From Nitrosomonas sp. sh817 (lineage in GTDB: Bacteria; Pseudomonadota; Gammaproteobacteria; Burkholderiales; Nitrosomonadaceae), in contig NZ_CP133083.1 of NCBI RefSeq assembly GCF_030908545.1, positions 1,054,001 to 1,118,000 of the forward strand: DNA of 64,000 nt, in the 5' to 3' direction. The notes under the pieces are model-generated. The model was not told the DNA's origin. It saw only the letters and a list, made by a program, of their open reading frames with translations, and searched no databases. A program made the translations under genes and the position numbers. Below are positions 10,974 to 17,893 of the stretch, piece after piece. How positions within the stretch are numbered: position 1 is the stretch's first letter; each line of letters starts with the position of its first letter.

Positions 10974-11119
10974 TAGCAGGCCGTTGAAAAACTATCTGCG
11001 TTGCCGCTACGGTGTTAAAAACAAGCTCAAAATGCTCATTTATTCCGCATAAACTGCGCTTTTTCGCTTGTTTTTGCCTTGTATCGGCTGCCTCGAAAAC
11101 GTTTTTCAACGACCTGCTA
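10974..11119 (+). repeat. MITE-like dispersed repeat, copy 1
   Basis: A 146-bp unit bounded by 19-bp inverted repeats (10974-10992, TAGCAGGCCGTTGAAAAAC, and 11101-11119) that differ at one base. A near-identical 140-bp core recurs in the same orientation at 19755-19894. It is too short for a transposase and has the form of a miniature inverted-repeat element. The spurious reading frames across both copies arise from this shared sequence. Confidence 0.8.
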
Positions 11120-11263
11120 AAGCATCGCAAGCGGCAACGCCGCCGCCATTGCGCAGCAAAATCAAACCATTATCCCCGGCATGATTCAGTGCCGGTTCAT
11201 TGTGCCTGCAATATCATGGCTCATCCGCATCGACTTGAACAATCAACCACAAGGAGAAGCAAA

Positions 11264-12127
11264 ATGAGCACCATCGCAATGAGATCATTTCCCGGCAAAC
11301 AAAGCAATGTCGAATTCAATCTCGATCAAGTATTAAAACCTTCTGCGCTGAAATTACCGGACTGCGGAATATTGTTGATACTGCTGTTAACCGTGCTATT
11401 GCTTGGCGCTTGTAAAACCGTACCCATCGATGATCGGAATGCAACGGGAAACGGTGGATTCTGGGAACAGGATGAAAATACCGGCGCGCGTTTTCACAAC
11501 CCCAATCAGGTAGACAAAGCCACGATCGGTTTGGTATTTGCAGCGGGGGAAAGCGCTTTACGTGACGGTACGCCGGTTGATGTTTCCGCGAAGCTGGCGA
11601 ATCATTCCCGGATAAACACCGGGCCGCAAAGCAGTGCGCGCGTCGAGTTCGAAGCGGCTGGCCCGGTCTGTGCCATCGAAATAAACGAATTCAATGCCGG
11701 CAATGCCTACGCGGATACAGCCGAATGCCGGCAACAGATAGAAACGCCGCATGCCCGCATAGATGCCAGCAACGCCATCCTGCATCTGCAAGTCACGCAG
11801 CATCAAACAAAAGTCACAGTGATCGGCGGCACCGTTGGCGTGACGCCGCTTGGAAACACCGCGCAACCCATCGATATCCGCGAAGACCGCGAAGTCGTGG
11901 TCACGCGGGATACACTCGGCCGGCCCTATTTGCTCACACCGGAAGAAATCTGGCAACGCATCCGCTGGCGGGACGACTATCCGCTCTACAAAAAAGTCAT
12001 CGACTGGGGAACCATCGCAGCCACAGCGGCAGTCGTCATTGTGACCACTGGAATCATCGCGGCGGTGGTCATACTCAGTAAAGATCATGGTCATGGAGGC
12101 CGCCGCGGTCTGCCCGGGCATCGTTAG
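11264..12127 (+). CDS. Lipoprotein with possible FecR-like domain and C-terminal membrane helix
   Basis: The 287-residue product starts at 11264 after AAGGAGAA. A hydrophobic segment ends in a lipobox (LLLGAC, Cys about residue 46), though the N-terminal extension before it is unusually long for a signal peptide. The middle (about 80-230) is beta-rich: ATIGLVFAAGESALRDGTPV and INTGPQSSARVEFE resemble FecR-type sheets, which is a weak assignment. A hydrophobic helix near 250-275 and a basic Gly/His-rich end follow. Alone between a repeat and a dead insertion sequence; role unknown. Confidence 0.6.
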   Translation: MSTIAMRSFPGKQSNVEFNLDQVLKPSALKLPDCGILLILLLTVLLLGACKTVPIDDRNATGNGGFWEQDENTGARFHNPNQVDKATIGLVFAAGESALRDGTPVDVSAKLANHSRINTGPQSSARVEFEAAGPVCAIEINEFNAGNAYADTAECRQQIETPHARIDASNAILHLQVTQHQTKVTVIGGTVGVTPLGNTAQPIDIREDREVVVTRDTLGRPYLLTPEEIWQRIRWRDDYPLYKKVIDWGTIAATAAVVIVTTGIIAAVVILSKDHGHGGRRGLPGHR

Positions 12128-12299
12128 AGCTTATCCGTCAGTTTTTAGGGTGAAATGGGTTTTAAGCTGCAATGTGGTGTTTCGAAATGCAGTATCGAAT
12201 CATTTACTTCATCGCCCCTGCAAAACGCTGAGAACCCGCATGCAGTGAAAGGATCAGGGAAATTTATGAGCGCTATAATCCCTGAGAATTTATAATATA

Positions 12300-13582
12300 G
12301 CCCTCAAAACTTGAGGGAATGAAGGGAAATTGGAATGCCGGCTGATGATTTTTTCCGTGCACGTTTGGATCAACAGATTGACCTGCGTCATCCCTTGGCA
12401 GTGCTGGCGAACCGGCTGCCGTGGCGTGATGTTGGCGATTTCCGGCGGGAGCGTGAGTGCTGCCGGGCGGCCTCGCTTACCGATCCGGTTGATGGCGTCA
12501 TTGCTGTATCTGAAGCATGCATTCAATCTCAGTGACGAAGAACTGGTGACTCGCTGGTCGGAGAATGTGGTGTGACAGTATTTCAGCGGTCTTGAATACT
12601 ACACGCCGGAGCTGCCGTGCGATGCCAGCCAGATCGGTCGTTTCCGCGCCGCCATTGGGGAAGCTGGTGTTGAAGCGCTGCTGAAGACAACGATTGAGAC
12701 TGCGGTGCAGACGAAGGCGATCAAGCCAACTGAATTCAAACGCGTCATTGTTGACACGACCGTTCAGGAAAAGGCGATCGCGCATCCGGTGGATAGCCGG
12801 TTACTGGAAATTGCACGCGGCAAGCTCGTGCAAGCGGCCAGACGAAGCGGCGTCACTCTGAAACAAACCTATGCCAAAGAAGGCAAGGCGCTGCGCCGCA
12901 AGGCCGGTGGTTATGCCCATGCCAGGCAATTCCGGCGCTTGCACAAAACCGTCAAACGCCAGCGTACGATCCTTGGCATTGTGCTGCGGGAGATTCAGCG
13001 CAAACTGGCAACCGCAACGATGACCTGTACCGCATCGCTACAGCAATTGACCACGCTATTGGAACGAGCAAAACGAATTCATAAGCAACAGCCGAAGGAC
13101 AGCAACAAGCTCTATGCATTGCACGCCCCGGAAGCCGAATGCATCGGCAAGGGCAAAGCCCGCAAACCTTACGAGTCCGGTGTCAAAGCCAGCATTGTCG
13201 TTACGCACAAACGCGGCTTGATAGTCGGCGCCAGAAATCATCCATCGCGGCAAGTACCAGTCGCTGACGAAACCGCAGCGCCGCTGGCTCAAGCGCCGGC
13301 AAGCCGTGGAGCCTGCCATCCGGCATTTGAAATCGGATCATCGCATGGATCGTTGTTGCTGGCTACCGGGTCAACTGGGCGATGCGCTGCACGCTGTGCT
13401 ATGTGCAACAGGCTACAACCTGCGTTGGCTGATGCGAGCGATGATTCGCTTAGGACTGAAGGCAGTTCTTTTGCACATTTTACTACTTCAATTGGTCAGT
13501 TCTATAAAAAGCAAGCAACCAACTGCTGCCGTGAATGCCATTCATGTCAGAACAATATTAACAACTGACTGAATTTTGCAGG
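12300..13582 (+). mobile_element. Degenerate IS5-type insertion sequence
   Basis: About 1.28 kb with an imperfect inverted repeat at its ends (GCCCTCAAAACTT at 12300 and, on the opposite strand, GCCCTGCAAAATT at 13582; 10 of 13 match). The enclosed transposase is broken in several places, so the copy is dead. Its right end abuts the region holding the tyrosinase cassette. Confidence 0.65.
12335..13572 (+). pseudogene. IS5-family transposase pseudogene
   Basis: Pieces of one transposase lie in order on the plus strand. The N-terminal part (MPADDFFRARLDQQIDLRHP) begins at 12335. After a deletion and frame change comes RPRLPIRLMASLLYLKHAF, then an in-frame TGA near 12572 where SENVVWQ would read Trp, then a long DDE-type stretch containing VDTTVQEKAIAHPVDSRLL from about 12575. 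After a further deletion and frame change near 13250 comes the C-terminus (AVEPAIRHLKSDHRMDR to about 13450). The catalytic middle is partly missing. Confidence 0.75.
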
Positions 13583-13675
13583 GCCGACTACTTCGATTGG
13601 GATCGAGCCAAACGTTGTCAGCTCCAATTGCTCGAAAAGATATGATGAGAAAAAGCATGCTCTTATTGGGTAGGT
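13583..13675. other. Short segment between dead IS and attC-like site; possible truncated cassette ORF
   Basis: On the minus strand an ATG about 20 bases beyond the attC-like site opens a frame (MLFLIISFRAIGADNVWLDP) that runs to the IS boundary at 13582. The distance is right for the first gene of a next integron cassette cut off by the IS, but the piece is too short to identify. Confidence 0.25.
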
Positions 13676-13739
13676 GGCTAACTTTTAAATTGAGCGGGCG
13701 CGCCGCTTTTGTGCGATCCGCTCGAATGATAAGTTAGCT
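13676..13739 (-). repeat. attC-like site (integron cassette recombination site)
   Basis: Read on the minus strand, a 64-bp site starts AGCTAAC and ends GTTAGCC (outer core pair). An inner pair follows: ATTCGAGCGG against CCGCTCAAT, in which the left arm carries one extra unpaired base, plus spacers of 5-6 bases and a GC-rich variable loop. Core pair, inner pair, the single extrahelical base and the position overlapping the stop codon of the upstream gene are the defining layout of attC sites. Deviation: the left core has G where a pyrimidine is usual. No integrase gene is present in the window. Confidence 0.72.
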
Positions 13740-14445
13740 ATTCATATTCGTATCCTAAATCTGAAATGGACAGAACTTGCCGCGTAGTTCTGGTAAAGGA
13801 ATTTGTTGGCAAGAAGCGTGCGGTAACTCTATTGTGTGGTAGTGGACCATCTACTGGAATTTCATTTGGATTCGCTTCGCCCCAATCGTGCCACAATTTG
13901 TCTAAGTAGGCATGATGAAGCCAAAACAGAATATCTCTTGGTGATTTTTCAATATCTGCCATTTCACCAATAGGACGCCGAGCTATTCGATCATAACCTC
14001 CTATTTGTACATGAACTGCCCCATGAGGCCCATCAATTCGGTCGTGAAATGCTGCGTAAGTGGTTTTTTTCATCGCAAGTTCAACGTCGTCTTTTCTTTT
14101 TGGTGATATTCTGTCACCTGCGTTCATATCTCTGATCACGCCCCACTCTGCGGCATCAGCTAGCCTAGAAGGTATTTCCGGGTTTGTTACCCAATTCCAA
14201 TAGGGCAACGTTACATTAGGATCAATTAAGACAAGAGCATCTTCAAACATGAGTAAATACTCTCGGTGCCAAGGCAAGAACGTATATTTCTCATGGGCTT
14301 GTCCTCTGTGCTTGTGATGAGTGTGAATTTCAGTAAAATAATCGTAGTTCCTCGTAGAAGTACTGTTTCGCAATTGCTTAAGTGCAGCAATAAATGCGTC
14401 CCATTCATTGGGAAAAAGTGAATTCTGTTCTTTTCTTTTTCTCAT
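13738..14445 (-). CDS. Tyrosinase-family type-3 copper protein
   Basis: 235 residues with both copper sites of the tyrosinase family. Site A: His41/43 in IHTHHKH, His51 in GQAHEKY and His60 in LPWHREYLLMFED. Site B: His141 and His145 in HGAVH and His177/178 in FWLHHAYLDKLWHDW. The conserved LPYWNW is also present. Family members oxidise phenols to quinones with O2. No signal peptide is visible and the protein is short, lacking the usual C-terminal shielding domain, so it resembles compact bacterial tyrosinases. The stop TAG overlaps the attC-like site by two bases, and an intact IS5-family element lies 22 bp upstream of the start. It is AT-richer than flanking core genes, consistent with acquisition. 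Confidence 0.87.
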   Translation of the reverse strand: MRKRKEQNSLFPNEWDAFIAALKQLRNSTSTRNYDYFTEIHTHHKHRGQAHEKYTFLPWHREYLLMFEDALVLIDPNVTLPYWNWVTNPEIPSRLADAAEWGVIRDMNAGDRISPKRKDDVELAMKKTTYAAFHDRIDGPHGAVHVQIGGYDRIARRPIGEMADIEKSPRDILFWLHHAYLDKLWHDWGEANPNEIPVDGPLPHNRVTARFLPTNSFTRTTRQVLSISDLGYEYE

Positions 14446-14471
14446 GCTACTTTCCTGTGTGGTTTATCTAG

Positions 14472-15666
14472 GGAAACGCTGATTAATTCGCCACACCCCA
14501 AGGGCAAAGCGAGCAGTTCTGGGATATTGGGTTAAAATTTGCCATATTCTGGGTTGAATTGCGTTATTTCTTGCCTTATTCCGCTCATTTCTTGTCTTTA
14601 AGACGCAATCTGGCTGTCAGAGCTACATAACCACCGGCGAGCCAGCAGCAAGTTGGCAAGCCCAAACAGTGAAAACATCTGAGCATTATTTTTGGCCATT
14701 CCTTTGTAGCGAGTTTTGCGATGCATGAACAGATTCTTTACGACATGAAAGGGATGCTCAACTTTGGCACGAATGCTGGCTTTTGCATGTTCAAGCTTCT
14801 CCATCAGTTCGCCTGCTGTTGTTTTGGGCAATGCCTTGCGCTTGGAAGGGCGCATCGCGATATGCCAGGTTACGGGCAATTCAAGATTCTCTTCTCGTTT
14901 CTCAACGCCCAGATAGCCCGCATCACCAAATACATCGGTTTCATCACCATGCAGCAGCGCCTGTGCCTGAGTAACATCGTGGACATTGGCTGCCGTTCCG
15001 ATCAGGGTATGAACAAGCCCTGATTGCGCATCGACACCGATGTGTACCTTCATGCCGAAGTGCCACTGCTTGCCTTTCCTGGTTTGATGCATTTCGCTAT
15101 CGCGTTTTCCTTCTCTATTCTTGGTCGAAGGAGGCGCTGAGATCAGCGTAGCATCAACAATCGTACCTTCGCGAAGAAATAGTCCGCGTTCAGCCAAATG
15201 TGCATTGATTGCATCAAAAATGGATTCCGTCAGATGATGCGCTTCCAGCAAATGGCGAAATCTCAGCAGAGTCGTCGCATCCGGTACTGCTTCCCGATTC
15301 AGATCAATACCAACAAAGCAGCGGATTGCTTGACTGTCGTATACAGCATCTTCCGCGCCTTCATCCGAAAAACCAAAGCACTGTTGCACAATATACATCC
15401 TCAGCATCCGTTCCAAACCAATCGGTGGATGACCTCGCCTACCGCTAACCGGATAATACGGAGCTATAACATTCAGCAGGGATGTCCACGGTGTTGCAGC
15501 TTCAATCTCAACCAGAAAACGATCACGCCGGGTTTGTTTCTTCTTTGCCGCATATTCCAGCTCAGAAAAGCTTGATTGCATCGCTCTATTCCATGTTTAT
15601 CAATAGCAAGGTATTTTATCTAACCTTTGCAGGTCTATCTATTTGATCGAATAGATCAGTGTTTCC
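14472..15666 (-). mobile_element. Intact IS5-family insertion sequence with CTAG target duplication
   Basis: The 1195-bp element has terminal inverted repeats GGAAACGCTGATTAATTC and (opposite strand) GGAAACACTGATCTATTC, 15 of 18 matching. It is flanked on both sides by CTAG (14468-14471 and 15667-15670), the 4-bp target duplication typical of IS5 relatives. It encodes one full-length transposase. It sits immediately upstream of the tyrosinase gene, at the presumed left boundary of the cassette. Confidence 0.9.
14598..15581 (-). CDS. IS5-family DDE transposase
   Basis: 327 residues and uninterrupted. The N-terminal DUF772-like region includes TPWTSLLNVIAPYYP and GRRGHPPIGLERMLRMYIVQ; the DDE domain includes IVDATLISAPPSTKNREG (first Asp), FGMKVHIGVD and FGDAGYLGVEKRE (second Asp), then KVEHPFHVVKNLF. 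It cuts and pastes the surrounding element. Intact ends and frame suggest it could be active. Confidence 0.93.
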   Translation of the reverse strand: MQSSFSELEYAAKKKQTRRDRFLVEIEAATPWTSLLNVIAPYYPVSGRRGHPPIGLERMLRMYIVQQCFGFSDEGAEDAVYDSQAIRCFVGIDLNREAVPDATTLLRFRHLLEAHHLTESIFDAINAHLAERGLFLREGTIVDATLISAPPSTKNREGKRDSEMHQTRKGKQWHFGMKVHIGVDAQSGLVHTLIGTAANVHDVTQAQALLHGDETDVFGDAGYLGVEKREENLELPVTWHIAMRPSKRKALPKTTAGELMEKLEHAKASIRAKVEHPFHVVKNLFMHRKTRYKGMAKNNAQMFSLFGLANLLLARRWLCSSDSQIAS

Positions 15667-15668
15667 CT

Positions 15669-15783
15669 AGCTAACTACAATTAGACATCCGAAATGACGC
15701 AATCCATTACGTCAAAAATGAGATCGATTACTATACGCATCATAGGATGTCTTTTTGTTTCATAGGGATCGTTCAATTTAGCT
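15669..15783. repeat. Nested inverted repeat, possible long or decayed attC
   Basis: The outer arms AGCTAA/TTAGCT (15669-15674, 15778-15783) enclose the perfect inner arms AGACATCC/GGATGTCT (15683-15690, 15745-15752). On the minus strand the end reads GTTAGCT, the form of the cassette-start core. At 115 bp it would be within the range of long attC sites, but one outer core reads GCTAAA rather than GCTAAC, so it is only a candidate. Confidence 0.35.
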
Positions 15784-15849
15784 TTCATCATAACAAACTT
15801 TATTAAATTTCTATTGTGTGATTTCTCACATTTCGACTTCAAATAGATA

Positions 15850-16200
15850 TCAAAACACCATCACATGATCCACCCAATACCGGCCATCCCGGTGCACCAG
15901 CACCATTTCCGCGACGAATTCGCCGGGTGCTTTCGTGAACGATTGTTTCCAGATGATCGCTGCCGAATCCGGGCGGCGGAAGACGGCGACGGGGGTGCGG
16001 GTGGCGAAAAAGCCTTTTTCCGTTTGGTATTGCCGGCAGACGCATTCAAAATAATCCGGCGTGACGATGGCTTTCAACCGTCCGGTGAAATCGCGGACAT
16101 GCCGGGCGTAGTCGCGCTGGGTGGAGGCGTCCATCAGATTGCTCATGATCGGCTCGGCAATCGCCAGGATTTGTTGTTCGCTTAATTGTTCGAAGTTCAC
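15850..16200 (-). CDS. Hypothetical protein, 116 residues
   Basis: Soluble protein starting MNFEQLSEQQILAIAEPIMSN and ending with a beta-rich half (VAEMVLVHRDGRYWVDHVMVF) that suggests a small alpha+beta barrel (SnoaL/NTF2-like), an impression only. It is GC-rich like the adjacent transporter gene, whose stop is 30 bases upstream, so it most likely belongs to that operon rather than to the AT-rich island on its other side. Confidence 0.6.
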   Translation of the reverse strand: MNFEQLSEQQILAIAEPIMSNLMDASTQRDYARHVRDFTGRLKAIVTPDYFECVCRQYQTEKGFFATRTPVAVFRRPDSAAIIWKQSFTKAPGEFVAEMVLVHRDGRYWVDHVMVF

Positions 16201-16230
16201 GGCGCGCGAGTTGGTTGAGTCAATAGTCTG

Positions 16231-17208
16231 TCACTGCACCACCGCGCTGGCGATGCCGAAATAAATCAGGATCGATAACAGGTCTTGTATCACCGTGGCG
16301 AGCGGGCCGCTGCCGAAGGCGGGGTCGAGTCCGAATCGGTCGAGCAAGGAGGGCAGCGTCATCGCCGCGACGGTGGCGGTGGAACATGCGGCGAATACCG
16401 ATAATCCGACGCACAGCGCCACATCCGCTTGCTCCCAGCGCCACCATACCAACGGCCCGGCGACTACTGCGAGTGCAAAGCCGATGGCGAGGCCGGTCAA
16501 TAATTCACGCTTGACCATCCGCTGCATGCCGACGCCGACCGACAGTCCACGCACGACGACGGTTTCGGTTTGCGTGCCGACCGCATCCGCCAGGTAGACG
16601 ATACCCGGGATGAAGAACGCCAGCATCACCGTGTGTTCGAGCTGCGATTCGAACCAACCGACGAAATCCGCCGCGAGCAGGGCGCCGCCGAGTCCGACGA
16701 TGAGCCAGGGAATACGATGACGGAATCGGCGTTCGACCGGTTCCTCGCTGGTGGCGCGGGCGACATGCGTGCTTTTGGTAAAACCTCCCAGGCGCGACAA
16801 GTCTTCCTCGTGTTCTGACAGCAATACTGCGAGCAGCCGGTGCGGCGGAATCACACCGGCGAAATTGCCATCCCGGTCCACCACGGTTAAGGCGGATTCT
16901 TCGTGGCGCACGGCATGCCAGGCAGCGACTTCCTGATCGATTCCGGGCGCGACAACGGGTGCTTCGCGATCCATCAGATCGTTCAGCGTGACACCGGCTG
17001 GAGCGGCCAGCAAAGCTTCGATGCGCACCACGCCGAGAAATTTTCGCTGTTCGCAAACGATCACCAGGCTGGCGCTTTCGTATTGCTGCCCCGCCAGTTG
17101 TTGCCGCACTTCATCGGCGCGGCACGATGGCGGGAAAACTGGCACTTGCTGGCTGGCGTGCTGCGCGGTGGTTTCAAAGGTGAGTTTGTCGGGTAGTTCG
17201 GGGTTCAT
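16231..17208 (-). CDS. MgtE-like divalent-cation transporter lacking the N domain
   Basis: 325 residues; start at 17208 (MNPELPDKLTF) with GGAAGTGA upstream. Two CBS-type halves occupy about 30-145 (ASLVIVCEQRKFLGVVRIEA, ALTVVDRDGNFAGVIPPHRL), followed by five hydrophobic helices from about 175, including FFIPGIVYLADAVGTQTETV, which matches the pore region of MgtE magnesium channels. The N-terminal MgtE_N gating domain is absent, so sensing may differ. Downstream of the lipoprotein and VOC genes on the same strand. Confidence 0.82.
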   Translation of the reverse strand: MNPELPDKLTFETTAQHASQQVPVFPPSCRADEVRQQLAGQQYESASLVIVCEQRKFLGVVRIEALLAAPAGVTLNDLMDREAPVVAPGIDQEVAAWHAVRHEESALTVVDRDGNFAGVIPPHRLLAVLLSEHEEDLSRLGGFTKSTHVARATSEEPVERRFRHRIPWLIVGLGGALLAADFVGWFESQLEHTVMLAFFIPGIVYLADAVGTQTETVVVRGLSVGVGMQRMVKRELLTGLAIGFALAVVAGPLVWWRWEQADVALCVGLSVFAACSTATVAAMTLPSLLDRFGLDPAFGSGPLATVIQDLLSILIYFGIASAVVQ

Positions 17209-17215
17209 GAGCGGA

Positions 17216-17434
17216 TCACTTCCGGGTATCGGCGGCACCGGATTGCTTTTTATACGCTTCATACGGCGTGTTGGCGTTCGACAGGCAGCGCTCGCGCTCC
17301 AGTTGATCCAGCATCCGGGTGCATTCGTTGCGTTGCCACGATTGGCCGGTGGAGTAGAGCTGCTGCGCGGTGCAGCCGCTAACCGTCAATCCTATCGCCG
17401 CAGCGATGCCGATGATCGGGATGCGGACTGTCAT
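17216..17434 (-). CDS. Small lipoprotein
   Basis: 72 residues. The signal segment MTVRIPIIGIAAAIGLTVSG leads to a lipobox Cys (SGC, residue 21), followed by AQQLYSTGQSWQRNECTRML with three further cysteines' worth of potential disulphides. The ATG at 17434 overlaps the upstream VOC gene's TGA (ATGA), indicating coupling. Stop is 8 bases before the MgtE-like start. Function unknown. Confidence 0.72.
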   Translation of the reverse strand: MTVRIPIIGIAAAIGLTVSGCTAQQLYSTGQSWQRNECTRMLDQLERERCLSNANTPYEAYKKQSGAADTRK

Positions 17435-17865
17435 CCGTTGCATTCGGTAGTGACGACGTTGACCATCCAACTGATGCCGAAGCGGTCGGTCAGCATGCCG
17501 AACTTGGGCGACCAGAAGGTTTTCGCCAACGGCATTTGCACCTGACCGCCGTCGGACAGCGCGGCAAAGTAACGCTCGGCTTCCGCTTCGGTGGCGACCG
17601 AAATCGACAGTGAGAAACCTTTGAATTGCGAGCCGACTTCGCAACCGTCCGACGCCATCAGCACATTGCCGGCGATGCGGAAGCTGGCGTGCATGACCTT
17701 GTTTTCAAAACCGGGCGGCAGCATGCCGGGCGGCGGCGGATCGGGGCTTTCCTGGAAGCGCATCAGCATGTCGATCTGCGCGCCCAGTGCGGTGCGGTAG
17801 AATTCCAGCGCTTCCTCGCAGCGCCCGCCGAACATCAGATAAGGCTGAATCACGGGATGGGTCAT
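17431..17865 (-). CDS. VOC-family protein (PhnB-like)
   Basis: 144 residues. The start MTHPVIQPYLMFGGRCEEAL and the motifs FYRTALGAQIDMLMRFQESP, NVLMASDGCE and LAKTFWSPKFGMLTDRFGIS are characteristic of the PhnB-like branch of the glyoxalase/VOC fold. These are small cytosolic proteins, many of unknown substrate. First gene of a four-gene minus-strand set with the lipoprotein, MgtE-like and hypothetical genes. Confidence 0.85.
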   Translation of the reverse strand: MTHPVIQPYLMFGGRCEEALEFYRTALGAQIDMLMRFQESPDPPPPGMLPPGFENKVMHASFRIAGNVLMASDGCEVGSQFKGFSLSISVATEAEAERYFAALSDGGQVQMPLAKTFWSPKFGMLTDRFGISWMVNVVTTECNG

Positions 17866-17893
17866 GGTGGCTCCTTGGGTGAGTGATTGAAGA

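Noticed and set aside
11558-12121. 187-residue minus-strand frame opposite the lipoprotein gene
   Set aside because: The plus-strand gene has a ribosome-binding site and lipobox; the antisense frame has neither.
12300-12317. CCCTCAA/TTGAGGG hairpin read as a terminator
   Set aside because: It belongs to the left end of the dead IS5-type element and has no T tract after it.
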